From: CAZHHH01 sp052400685
GTDB lineage: Bacteria; Bacteroidota; Bacteroidia; Bacteroidales; Marinilabiliaceae
Assembly: GCA_052400685.1 (NCBI GenBank)
Contig: JBQTGJ010000003.1
Strand: one strand, 5' to 3'
Length of the DNA: 64,000 nt
Below are positions 25,736 through 34,059 of this stretch, one piece after another (positions within the stretch are counted from its first letter, which is position 1; every line of letters starts with the position of its first letter). The position numbers and the translations under genes were made by a program. The notes under the pieces were generated by a model. The model searched no databases. It was given only the letters and a program-made list of their open reading frames with translations, and was not told the DNA's origin.

Positions 25736-27109
25736 ATGTTTCTATTCTATGCAATGGTCGTGGTCTTTATAATAGGCTATGGGTTTATCGTTTTTGAACA
25801 TGTCAACAAAATAGACAAAGCCGGGAGTGCTTTGTTTGTGGGTGCTTTGTTGTGGATGATGCTTGTTATTGATGGACCTAATTTAATGTCCTTAAACCTA
25901 AATGGCAACTGGATTAAGTTTGCTGCTTCACATGAAAATGCTTCAGCAATGGAGTTTATAACACAGCATTCTGTTATTGAACATTTGGGGGATGTGGCGT
26001 CTATTATATTCTTTTTGTTGGGCGCAATGACCATTGTTGAAGTGATTGACCGTTATCAGGGGTTTCGGATTATTACCGACCGTATTCATACCACCAATCC
26101 TATTAAATTGCTGTGGATTGTTGGGATTCTTACATTCTTCATTTCAGCTGTCCTTGACAACCTTACAACAACAATTGTAATGATTGCCTTGCTCCAAAAG
26201 ATACTGACCAAACAGGACAATCGCTGGTTGTTTACCGGGATGGTGGTGATAGCTGCTAATGCTGGTGGTGCATGGTCACCGATGGGTGATGTGACCACAA
26301 TAATGTTATGGATTAACGGCAATATAACAGCTGCCGGTATTGTCAAATCGTTATTGTTACCCAGTTTGGTTTCAATGGTGCTTCCCTTACTTATTTTAAG
26401 TCGCATGATGAAAGGTGTAACGCACCGTCCGGCAGAAATACCAGAAGAATCGGGCGAGTTTGTACCGTTTAAAGACCGTTTAATTATTCTTATTTTGGGT
26501 ATTGTTGCGTTGGTAGCCGTGCCGGTTATTAAAGGCCTGACACATTTGCCTCCATTTTTGGGAATGTTGCTGGGTTTAGGTGCATTGTGGATTTATACCG
26601 ATCGTCGTTTGAAACGTAAATCATCGCTCGATAAACGTAAGTTAAGTATCGTTAAAGTGTTAGAGAAAGTTGATACTTCTACCATCCTTTTCTTTTTAGG
26701 TATTTTGCTGGCTGTTGCTGCGCTACAAACAGCCGGTCACCTAAGTCTGATGGCCCAATGGCTGGATGCAAATGTTGGAAACATATATGGTATCAATTTA
26801 ATAATTGGTTTTCTGTCGTCGGTGGTTGATAACGTGCCGTTGGTGGCTGCTTCGATGGGGATGTACGACCTGGTTCCGACAACCGCAGGGGTCGTTTCTG
26901 ATTTTGCTATAAATGGCCATTTTTGGTCTTTCCTGGCCTATTGTTCAGGTACGGGTGGTAGTATATTGATTATTGGATCGGCTGCAGGTGTGGCTGCAAT
27001 GAGCATGGAAGGAATTCCTTTTTTCTGGTATCTGAAACGTATTAGTTTGTTGGCTTTGGTTGGTTATCTGGGCGGGGCCGGAACATATATTTTAATGGCT
27101 ATGTTGTAA
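25736..27109 (+). CDS. nhaD: Na+/H+ antiporter NhaD
   Basis: The 457-residue protein is an inner-membrane antiporter of the ion-transporter superfamily with about twelve helices. Typical NhaD stretches are SAVLDNLTTTIVMIALLQKIL near residue 138, NAGGAWSPMGDVTTIMLWI near 178 and FLSSVVDNVPLVAASMGMY near 360, where paired Asn/Asp residues form the two transport motifs. NhaD is common in marine and soda-lake bacteria and works at alkaline pH. A TAAATTCG box at 25691-25698, one mismatch from the -7 consensus, lies 37 bases upstream. A 17-bp perfect hairpin follows directly (27108-27148) and seems to overlap the stop codon. Confidence 0.93.
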   Translation: MFLFYAMVVVFIIGYGFIVFEHVNKIDKAGSALFVGALLWMMLVIDGPNLMSLNLNGNWIKFAASHENASAMEFITQHSVIEHLGDVASIIFFLLGAMTIVEVIDRYQGFRIITDRIHTTNPIKLLWIVGILTFFISAVLDNLTTTIVMIALLQKILTKQDNRWLFTGMVVIAANAGGAWSPMGDVTTIMLWINGNITAAGIVKSLLLPSLVSMVLPLLILSRMMKGVTHRPAEIPEESGEFVPFKDRLIILILGIVALVAVPVIKGLTHLPPFLGMLLGLGALWIYTDRRLKRKSSLDKRKLSIVKVLEKVDTSTILFFLGILLAVAALQTAGHLSLMAQWLDANVGNIYGINLIIGFLSSVVDNVPLVAASMGMYDLVPTTAGVVSDFAINGHFWSFLAYCSGTGGSILIIGSAAGVAAMSMEGIPFFWYLKRISLLALVGYLGGAGTYILMAML

Positions 27110-27148
27110 AAAAAACGCTTGAGGCAGAAAACCTCAAGCGTTTTTTTT
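27108..27148. terminator. Bidirectional terminator between nhaD and the mrp operon
   Basis: An A-rich arm ending ACGCTTGAGG pairs over 17 bp with CCTCAAGCG plus eight T, around a 7-base loop. It serves both the plus-strand nhaD and the minus-strand nucleotidyltransferase ending at 27160. Confidence 0.9.
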
Positions 27149-27159
27149 GTCGGCTGTAA

Positions 27160-27912
27160 TTATAAAAATTCAGATTGTTCTGAGGAGGGGCAACCGGTTA
27201 TAAAATCGGTTGCCTTTTTTAATTTTTCAGGAGTTCCGGTATCAAACCATCGACTGTCATCAGATCTCCATCCAGATATTTTATATTTTTCAGCCAGATT
27301 CAGATATTCGGGAATGATAGGAAATGCCCCTTTGTGGGGGAGTCGTGATAACAAACGATACTGGATTACCTGAATTCCATTAAATCCCAGTTGAGAGGCG
27401 GCGACCGGCTCTTTTACCCATAATTCATCACCCGTTTTGGTATTGCGCCATCCACAAAGTTGGTTGTCGTCAGTAAATAGTAAAAAACGAGATGTGGTGC
27501 GTGGTTGCACCCATAAAGTGGCTAAGTTTTGCTGCTTTTGATGCGTGGTTATCAGTTCTTCAAGTGGCGCATTGGTAACCACATCAACGTTGTAAATTAA
27601 GATGTCGGCCTGCGGGTCGAAGAGTGGAGCTGCTTTTTGAACGGCACCTCCGGTGTCAAGCAATCGGTCACTTTCATCGGATATTAATATTTCCATATTG
27701 CCGGCATCATAGTCCTGAATGAATGAGGTTACCTGTTCGGCAAAATGATGCACATTAACAACCACTTTTTTAATGCCCAAACGTTTTATTTTTTGAAGTG
27801 CAATATGTAGCAGAGGCAGATTGATGACTGTTGCCAGCGCTTTGGGATGATGGCTGGTAAATGGTTTGAGGCGCGTACCTAAACCTGCGGCTAATATCAT
27901 GGCATTAATCAC
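27160..27912 (-). CDS. MurU-like sugar-1-phosphate nucleotidyltransferase
   Basis: A 250-residue cytoplasmic enzyme. The N-terminal AMILAAGLGTRLKPFTSHHPKA is the nucleotide-binding loop of the family, with the activating Arg and Lys. It is followed by LLDTGGAVQKAAPLF (about 80-94), and ILIYNVDVVTN (about 104-114) in place of the usual NGDV. These features and the short length fit the MurU/mannose-1-phosphate guanylyltransferase group. MurU of Pseudomonas converts MurNAc-1-phosphate to UDP-MurNAc in cell-wall recycling, after AmgK phosphorylates MurNAc. The gene starts 4 nt after the mrpG stop, so it is part of the mrp operon. An AmgK-like kinase lies just beyond the other end of mrp. I infer a MurU role; a different sugar substrate is possible. 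Confidence 0.8.
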   Translation of the reverse strand: MINAMILAAGLGTRLKPFTSHHPKALATVINLPLLHIALQKIKRLGIKKVVVNVHHFAEQVTSFIQDYDAGNMEILISDESDRLLDTGGAVQKAAPLFDPQADILIYNVDVVTNAPLEELITTHQKQQNLATLWVQPRTTSRFLLFTDDNQLCGWRNTKTGDELWVKEPVAASQLGFNGIQVIQYRLLSRLPHKGAFPIIPEYLNLAEKYKISGWRSDDSRWFDTGTPEKLKKATDFITGCPSSEQSEFL

Positions 27913-27916
27913 GGTC

Positions 27917-28273
27917 TTATTTTATGTTATCGTTGTCTTTGGTCGAAGACGACATTGGTTTTTCTATATCATTAAATGACTTATCCTCTATTTTATTTGT
28001 TTCGAGCCAGGCCGATACTTTGGCAATAACGTGTGCCGAAATGGGGGATAAAAATATCAGAACATGAAATATTACAATCGACTCAATGAGCACCCAAAGC
28101 TGGCTAAATAGCAGGTTAACGGCTATAAGCATTGTCAGCAATCCAAAAGAAGTAACTTTTGTGACAACGTGCATGCGGGCATAGAGATTGTTAAACCGGA
28201 CAATACCGATTGAGGCAATTAAAACAATCAAAGCACTTATCAGGACTAATACGCCTATTATTATTTCAATCAT
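27917..28273 (-). CDS. mrpG: Mrp antiporter subunit G
   Basis: This 118-residue membrane protein has three helices and the family motif RFNNLYARMHVVTKVTSFG (residues 26-44) in its first half. It is the smallest core component of the multi-subunit Mrp Na+/H+ antiporter. The C-terminal 30 residues are polar and acidic (NKIEDKSFNDIEKPMSSS), a longer tail than I expect for MrpG. Its start overlaps the end of mrpF by 8 nt, and the nucleotidyltransferase gene follows after 4 nt, indicating tight co-translation. Confidence 0.9.
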   Translation of the reverse strand: MIEIIIGVLVLISALIVLIASIGIVRFNNLYARMHVVTKVTSFGLLTMLIAVNLLFSQLWVLIESIVIFHVLIFLSPISAHVIAKVSAWLETNKIEDKSFNDIEKPMSSSTKDNDNIK

Positions 28274-28553
28274 GGTTATTTCTTTGTTTGTATAGATAGC
28301 GGGCTATAATCATGGATCCCATAGCCATCAGAAATGAAACTACCAGCACAACATCCAACAGAAGGCGGTTGCCGGTGTAAATCAGGTCGGCCAGTATTAA
28401 TCCGGCTACTATTGCCGTAATCTGGTCGAGCGCAACAATCCGGTCGGGCAATGAAGGGCCTCTAAACACGCGGTACATAGGGAAAAACAGGCTGAGTGTC
28501 ATCACCCACATGGCTATTAGGGCCGCATTTTGCATAAATATAGTTGGTTCCAT
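28266..28553 (-). CDS. mrpF: Mrp antiporter subunit F
   Basis: This 95-residue, three-helix membrane protein carries the MrpF landmarks YRVFRGPSLPDRIVALDQI (residues 27-45) and DVVLVVSFLMAMGSMIIARYL near the end. In the Mrp complex it packs with subunits E and G in the Na+-transport half. It lies 134 bases downstream of mrpE, the only sizeable gap besides that before mrpA, and overlaps mrpG. The length is normal for the subunit. Confidence 0.9.
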   Translation of the reverse strand: MEPTIFMQNAALIAMWVMTLSLFFPMYRVFRGPSLPDRIVALDQITAIVAGLILADLIYTGNRLLLDVVLVVSFLMAMGSMIIARYLYKQRNNHD

Positions 28554-28687
28554 GTTTTATTTTTTTTGTGCGATGAATCAGTTTTAAGATAATAGATCTG
28601 CTATTTCATTTATATTAGTTGGCAATTCAGGTTTTCGGGTTACAATGTGCTTTGTTATTATATTTTGATGTATTAATTCTACCATAA

Positions 28688-29047
28688 CTATATTGCTTTC
28701 ATTAGCAATGCTTCAATTTTAGAGGTTACGTTGTAAAATTGTTCTTTCTCCGCCATATTTAAAAGATGAACTTTTATGATTTGATTTTTTTCGTCAATAT
28801 CTGTCGACAGTGAGCCGGGCGTCATACTTAGCATGTTGAAAAGCAGAATCATTTGCCATGGTTTATTTACCCTCGTATGGTAGTCAATCAGTCCGCCTTC
28901 GTCTCCTTTTGATCCTTTTAAGACCTGCAGGGCCACTGCCCATCCGGATGCCATCACATTCAGGATGAAATACAGCATCAGGTAGGCAAGGTACCAAAGC
29001 TTTATAATGTAGCTTATGATATGGTTTTGTTTATAGTCCCAGGACAT
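28688..29047 (-). CDS. mrpE: Mrp antiporter subunit E
   Basis: A 119-residue protein with two N-terminal helices and a cytoplasmic C-terminal domain. GLIDYHTRVNKPWQMILLFNMLSMTPGSLSTDID (from about residue 52, here spelled in part) includes the MrpE signature N-x-x-S-x-T-P-G-[ST]. It is shorter than many MrpE proteins (about 160 residues), mainly at the N-terminus. Its start overlaps the end of mrpD by 17 nt. Together with F and G it builds the part of the complex thought to carry Na+. Confidence 0.85.
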   Translation of the reverse strand: MSWDYKQNHIISYIIKLWYLAYLMLYFILNVMASGWAVALQVLKGSKGDEGGLIDYHTRVNKPWQMILLFNMLSMTPGSLSTDIDEKNQIIKVHLLNMAEKEQFYNVTSKIEALLMKAI

Positions 29048-30515
29048 GATAAATATATTTTGAAGGGTTTAATAAATCAGCGGCAGCCAGTTCACAATAG
29101 TCTACAATTGGTTTGGCCCAGATACCCATGCCAATAATTGCAATGGCCAGCATGACGGACGATACCACCATCCATTTGTCTTTTTGTTTCATCGGTGGAA
29201 GCGGCATCATGGTGTCAGAGGGAGTTGGTTTCCAGAATACTTCCATCCATATCTTTACCATTGAGAACAGGGTAAACAAGCCAACGAATAAAGCAACGAG
29301 ACTAATGCCAATGTGGTGTGCTTCAATACCGGCTTTCAGCACAAGGTATTTTGCTGCAAAGCCACTGAGAGGAGGCAGTCCTGCCAGACTAAAGGCCGAT
29401 ATAAAGAACAGAAAGCCCCAAATGCGGCTTTGTCTGAATACGTCGCCCAGTGACTTCAGGTTGAGCGTGCCTCTGCTTTTATATACCCAGCCTGCTACCA
29501 AAAACGCATTGGTCTTGGCCAGCATGTTATGACCCAGAAAAAAAATGGCCGCGGTGAGCCCTGCTACAGTATTAAAAGCCAGTGATATTATCACATAGCC
29601 CATTTGGCTGATAATATGAAATGACAATATTTTACGAAAATCGTACTGCGACGATGCGGCAATTACCCCAATCACCATCGACAGCCCGCCAATCCAGAAT
29701 AACAGCACGCTCCAGAAGGGTTCGTTGTGGTATAATAGCAGGGTGTATAAACGAATAATTGCGTAGATGCCGACCTTGGTAAGCAATCCCGCAAAGAGCG
29801 CTGAAACGGCTGGAGGTGGTGTATGATACGACGCCGGTAACCAGTAAAAAAAAGGAAAGAGAGCTCCTTTGATTGAAAACCCTACAAATATCAGAATAAG
29901 AGCGGGACTGATCAGAGAGAGATCATTTATCTGGCTCATTTTGTAGGACAGGTCGGCCAGATTGAGGGTGCCCAACTTACCATACAGCAGGCCAATTCCC
30001 GCTACAAAAAAGAAAGATGAAATAAGATTCAGTATCAGATATTTGATGGCCCCTTCGAGTTGAGCTCTTTCGCCGCCCAGACTAATGAGTATGAAGGATG
30101 ACATGAGCATGACTTCGAACCACACATACAGATTGAAGATGTCGCCGGCCATAAAACTGCCGTTAACGCCCATCAGTATACCAAATGAAAAGAAGTAAAA
30201 ACCATTTTTGCGTCGTGGTTTGTCCACGGCTTGCGTTGAATAAATGATTGTGATAAAAAAGATGACCGCTGATACCACTAACATGAAAACGGAAAACCGA
30301 TCGGCAACCAGACTGATACCATAAGGAGCCGGCCATGAACCCATATTCACCACAATGATTTCTTTAAAATGGACAACCGGCACTAAAACCAGTGTTAAGA
30401 AAAAATTGAGACCGGCCATAAGGATAGCCAATCGTTTTTTTATCCCTGCCTTTTTTATCAGCAGCGACAAAATCATGAATGTTAATGGCAGTATTATCAA
30501 GCTAAATAGCATCAT
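29031..30515 (-). CDS. mrpD: Mrp antiporter subunit D (complex I NuoM-like)
   Basis: The 494-residue membrane protein is homologous to proton-pumping subunits of respiratory complex I. It has about fourteen helices. Visible landmarks are FNLYVWFEVMLMSSFILISL near residue 120, with the conserved Glu in a helix, the broken-helix segments KGALFPFFYWLPASYHTPPPAVSALFAG near 215-240 (conserved Lys and a Pro-rich turn) and RKILSFHIISQMGYVI near 300. It probably forms one of the two proton paths of Mrp. It overlaps mrpC by 4 nt and mrpE by 17 nt. Confidence 0.93.
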   Translation of the reverse strand: MMLFSLIILPLTFMILSLLIKKAGIKKRLAILMAGLNFFLTLVLVPVVHFKEIIVVNMGSWPAPYGISLVADRFSVFMLVVSAVIFFITIIYSTQAVDKPRRKNGFYFFSFGILMGVNGSFMAGDIFNLYVWFEVMLMSSFILISLGGERAQLEGAIKYLILNLISSFFFVAGIGLLYGKLGTLNLADLSYKMSQINDLSLISPALILIFVGFSIKGALFPFFYWLPASYHTPPPAVSALFAGLLTKVGIYAIIRLYTLLLYHNEPFWSVLLFWIGGLSMVIGVIAASSQYDFRKILSFHIISQMGYVIISLAFNTVAGLTAAIFFLGHNMLAKTNAFLVAGWVYKSRGTLNLKSLGDVFRQSRIWGFLFFISAFSLAGLPPLSGFAAKYLVLKAGIEAHHIGISLVALFVGLFTLFSMVKIWMEVFWKPTPSDTMMPLPPMKQKDKWMVVSSVMLAIAIIGMGIWAKPIVDYCELAAADLLNPSKYIYHVLGL

Positions 30516-30865
30516 CGTTGGTCGGTATTTTTAAGTTGGTCGAGGTCATGGGTGCCAGTCACGTCAAAATAGCGGTATTTTAGTGCCAGTAAAAATGCTG
30601 ATATCCCCAGACTTATAACGATGGCTGTAAGTATTAAGGCTTGCGGAACAGGATCGGACACTGTTGTGGGATCAACTGTTTGGGCCCCTTCGGGGATAAA
30701 TGCGGCAGCACTGTTTTTAAGCCCACCGGCCAGAAATATAATGAGATTAGTCGCGTTGCTAAGCACCAGTATGCCTAGAATTACTTTTACGATACTACGT
30801 CGCAACACCAGATATACTCCGGCAGCGTATAGTAACCCTATAAATATAGCTATTACGTATTCCAT
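30512..30865 (-). CDS. mrpC: Mrp antiporter subunit C (NuoK-like)
   Basis: A three-helix, 117-residue membrane protein resembling NuoK of complex I. Landmarks are GVYLVLRRSIVKVILGILVLSNATNLIIFL (residues 16-45) and DPVPQALILTAIVISLGISAFL (about 72-93), where the second includes the conserved PQALxLTAIVI motif. It belongs to the core of the Mrp antiporter beside subunits A and D. Its start overlaps the end of mrpB by 13 nt. A polar C-terminal tail ends DQLKNTDQR. Confidence 0.92.
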   Translation of the reverse strand: MEYVIAIFIGLLYAAGVYLVLRRSIVKVILGILVLSNATNLIIFLAGGLKNSAAAFIPEGAQTVDPTTVSDPVPQALILTAIVISLGISAFLLALKYRYFDVTGTHDLDQLKNTDQR

Positions 30866-31281
30866 TGCAATACCTCCATTATGGTTATTATTATTGAAAG
30901 GATTACCCCAACCACGGCGATAAAAATGCCGATGTCGAATAGCAGGGGTGTGCCCAGATGAAATGTTCCGATTAACGGCAGTTGCGCAGTGATCCAGAGA
31001 CCTGTTAAGGGTAGTTGTCCTGCAAAGGCAGGTATCAGCGCGGCTATTACGACCAAAAGTAAGCCAATGCCCATCCAGGTACGGCTGTTGAAAATCATGA
31101 CCTTGCGGATTTGGGATGTGCCAAACACCATTCCGTAAAGGATAAAGCCGGTGGCGAGGATGATGCCCCCTATAAATCCGCCACCGGGCTGATTATGCCC
31201 CCGCAGCAAAAGTGCGATGGCTGCCAGTGCCATTACTCTCAGAAATAAAGTGGCTATTTTTTCTAGTATGATGTTTCTCAT
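30853..31281 (-). CDS. mrpB: Mrp antiporter subunit B
   Basis: The 142-residue, four-helix membrane protein includes ALLLRGHNQPGGGFIGGIILATGFILY (residues 22-48), the hallmark HNxPGGGFxGG motif of MrpB, and TPLLFDIGIFIAVVGVIL near 110-127. It follows mrpA after a 75-base gap that shows no gene or clear terminator, and overlaps mrpC. In Mrp it completes the Na+-translocating half together with the C-terminal part of MrpA. Confidence 0.93.
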   Translation of the reverse strand: MRNIILEKIATLFLRVMALAAIALLLRGHNQPGGGFIGGIILATGFILYGMVFGTSQIRKVMIFNSRTWMGIGLLLVVIAALIPAFAGQLPLTGLWITAQLPLIGTFHLGTPLLFDIGIFIAVVGVILSIIITIMEVLQWNT

Positions 31282-31356
31282 AAACTTGCTATCTCAGGAT
31301 AATGCAACACAGATAAAAATAATAATTTTCAGTTTGTTTATATATGTATTTGATAA

Positions 31357-33711
31357 TTAGTGTTTTGTTAAAGATTTATTTTTTTTGTTCTTCAGGTTTT
31401 TAATCTGGAATCGGAATAAGGAGTATACACCTGCGGCTGCAAGTGTCAGTACCGTAATTTCTCCCAGAGTGTCCAAAGCTCTGAAATCAACCAGTATTAC
31501 GTTGACAATATTTCGACCATGGGCTTTGGTAAGTGCATTGGCCGAAAAGAAATCAGAGACAGGTGCCTCTATATTAATAAAATTGGCTTTTAAAACAATC
31601 AGCGTGACAAAAACACCTACTACCAGCGAAATAACACCATCGCGTATGCGTGATGCCTTGCTTGATAGGATGGCAAAATCGGGCAGATAATATATGACCA
31701 TTACAAACAATACCAGCAGAATAGTTTCGGCCAGGAATTGTGTTATGGCCAGATCGATAGCGCCATAGTAAAGGTAGAGTAAGCCTATGCCATAGCCAAC
31801 GATTCCCATTGAGAGAATGGCTGAAATGCGAGATTTTGTAAATACGGTAAATGTTACGGCTAACGATGCAACTGTTAGCAGGAGTATGACGTGCAGACGA
31901 ATGGGCGACGCCGGAAAATCGGTGTGAGTGAAATCGTTGATGTCAAATAAGTGTATAGATGCCAGTGCCACTGTGACCAGAAAAAAGGTCATGAGGTAAT
32001 ACCGATGATACCCATGCTGTAATCGGTCGGTGTTTTTAGAGGCTGTTTTTAAATATTTGTTGATCAGATTAGAAAACAGGCTGGGTAAATGATATATGTT
32101 GAGCCATTTGGATATTTTTGATGCCCACCTGGTAATGGGTTGGCGCAGCAGAAATACAAGTATTCCGGAAAGTATGGTGAAGATACTTAGTACCAATACG
32201 TCGTTAAAACCATGCCAAAGGCTAAGGTCAACTCTAACCATGCGGCTTTGAATATAATACAGACCGTTGGTCATAGGTATTTCCAGTATGCGGGGTGCAA
32301 TTCCCAACAGCAGGCCTAACACTGCAAGCACCAAAGGACCTATAAGAAATGACCAGGGAAAATCGTGCTCCCGGTAATTGATGGCAGGAGTTGATGCGCG
32401 GCGGCGCTTTATAAACAATTCAAAAAATACAATGATGGAAATGCCTACCATAAATATGTTGGCACCGACGCCTAATGGAATTAGAATCCAGTTGAGGCCC
32501 TGCAGCTGTAATTTGGCTTCGTAGATAAGTTCTTTACCTATAAAACCAATCATTGGAGGCAGTCCGGCCATTGATATAACGGCCAGAAAGGTTGCGATGG
32601 CAGTAAGTGGCAGTGGCTTGAACAGACCGCCTAAATTGTATATGTCGCGTGAACCGGTACTTTTTTCAATAATACCGGCAATCATGAATAAACCGCCTTT
32701 ATATAAACCATGAATGATGAAAAAAAGCAATGCCGCTTTGAGCGATTGTGATGTGTCAATGCCAATGAGCAGTGTCATGGTGCCCAGTGCACTGATGGTG
32801 GTGAACGCCAGTATGCGTTTTAAGTCACGTTCGCCGAGGGCCAGAAAGGCGCCAATAAACATGGTGATGCCGCCCAATAGTATTAGTACGTAACGCCATA
32901 TAAAAGTGCCTCCCATAATGGGGTGCAGACGCAGTAATAAAAAAATGCCGGCATTTACCATGGTTGCACTGTGCAGATAGGCACTGACAGGCGTGGGGGC
33001 ATTCATGGCTCCCGGCAGCCAAAAGTGGAAAGGAAATTGTGCCGATTTGGTGATAGCAGCTACCAAAACCAATGCCAGCATCAGATAGTAATGGGGATGG
33101 TTGCCCAGATGAATGCTTGAGTCGAGCAACTCACTAATGCGATAAGTGCCGGTAATTTGACCAATCAGAATGGTGGCAAAAAGCAAACACAAGCCACCAA
33201 ATCCGGTGATAAGTAATGCCTGCAGGGCCGACTGACGTGGCTTCTCCAGGTGATGGTCGAATCCGATGAGAAAGAATGATGCAACACTGGTGAGTTCCCA
33301 GAACATGAACAGGACCATCAGGTTATCGGTTAAAACCATGCCCAGCATGGCGCCCATAAAAACCATCAGATAGGTGAAAAAATGACCTTTACGTTGGTAT
33401 TTTTTCATGTAAAAAGAAGCGTACAACAAAATTAGCGTTCCAATGCCGCTAATCATCAATCCAAAAATAAGACTGAGCCCATCAATGCGAAAGGTGAATT
33501 CCATGCCGTTCATAAACCCCCAACCTGATTCAAGTAATGCCAGTTCACGTGGCCCCAGATTAAGAAGTTCATGCAGCAGCAATGCGAAAACAATGAGTGG
33601 GAGTATTGCCAATAGTTTGCCGGGATTTTTCAGCCCATACGTTTTGGTCACAGGGATTGCCACTCCGGAAAAAAGAATCAATATGATGAATAACGGTAGC
33701 AAACTAATCAT
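31357..33711 (-). CDS. mrpA: Mrp antiporter subunit A (NuoL-like)
   Basis: This 784-residue protein is the largest Mrp subunit. Residues 1-500 are the NuoL-like proton channel, with MFWELTSVASFFLIGFDHH near 135, KSAQFPFHFWLPGAMNAPTPVSAYLHSATMV near 220-250 (conserved Lys, broken helix) and GLYKGGLFMIAGIIEKSTGS near 335. Residues 590-784 are the MrpA/MrpB-like extension with AIDLAITQFLAETILLVLFVM and VNVILVDFRALDTLGEITVL, present in group-1 Mrp operons. It is the first gene of the mrp operon, 180 bases downstream of the small Cys gene. No consensus promoter box was obvious in that gap. Confidence 0.95.
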   Translation of the reverse strand: MISLLPLFIILILFSGVAIPVTKTYGLKNPGKLLAILPLIVFALLLHELLNLGPRELALLESGWGFMNGMEFTFRIDGLSLIFGLMISGIGTLILLYASFYMKKYQRKGHFFTYLMVFMGAMLGMVLTDNLMVLFMFWELTSVASFFLIGFDHHLEKPRQSALQALLITGFGGLCLLFATILIGQITGTYRISELLDSSIHLGNHPHYYLMLALVLVAAITKSAQFPFHFWLPGAMNAPTPVSAYLHSATMVNAGIFLLLRLHPIMGGTFIWRYVLILLGGITMFIGAFLALGERDLKRILAFTTISALGTMTLLIGIDTSQSLKAALLFFIIHGLYKGGLFMIAGIIEKSTGSRDIYNLGGLFKPLPLTAIATFLAVISMAGLPPMIGFIGKELIYEAKLQLQGLNWILIPLGVGANIFMVGISIIVFFELFIKRRRASTPAINYREHDFPWSFLIGPLVLAVLGLLLGIAPRILEIPMTNGLYYIQSRMVRVDLSLWHGFNDVLVLSIFTILSGILVFLLRQPITRWASKISKWLNIYHLPSLFSNLINKYLKTASKNTDRLQHGYHRYYLMTFFLVTVALASIHLFDINDFTHTDFPASPIRLHVILLLTVASLAVTFTVFTKSRISAILSMGIVGYGIGLLYLYYGAIDLAITQFLAETILLVLFVMVIYYLPDFAILSSKASRIRDGVISLVVGVFVTLIVLKANFINIEAPVSDFFSANALTKAHGRNIVNVILVDFRALDTLGEITVLTLAAAGVYSLFRFQIKNLKNKKNKSLTKH

Positions 33712-33891
33712 AAAGGTCTGGCGGTTTTGTTAATGTTAAAAAGTACAATGATTTTAAATGCGACAAATTGAATTCGTAATATTTTTTTGCATTACTATTT
33801 TATCTATTGAAGTACAGCCTTTTTTTAAGTGGCAGTCATTCCTATTTGCAATGCGTTTGTAACTGTTTATTTATTTTCGCAAACAGTGATG

Positions 33892-34023
33892 CTATGTGTC
33901 AATTTTAACAGGCTTGCAGAGTTTGTCTTTTTTTTTGGCTGAACGACCACATTTTTTACATAGAAATTGATGCGATGGTTTCAACTCTTTAGCCTGACCT
34001 GTTTTACATTTTGTTTTGCTCAT
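33892..34023 (-). CDS. Small zinc-ribbon-like Cys protein, 43 aa
   Basis: A 43-residue frame reads MSKTKCKTGQAKELKPSHQF and continues LCKKCGRSAKKKDKLCKPVK. It is highly basic. Four Cys stand at positions 6, 22, 25 and 36, with C22-x-x-C25-G as half of a zinc knuckle and C36 followed by K-P. A compact zinc-binding fold with an RNA- or protein-binding role is a reasonable inference, without proof. The gene begins 36 bases after the stop of the kinase-RapZ fusion and points the same way, so it is probably the third gene of that unit. The start has AAAAGG upstream. The ordered Cys spacing and the position make random occurrence unlikely. Confidence 0.6.
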   Translation of the reverse strand: MSKTKCKTGQAKELKPSHQFLCKKCGRSAKKKDKLCKPVKIDT

Positions 34024-34059
34024 ATTGCCTTTTGTTTTGCTGGCGCAGGAAACCGCTTT

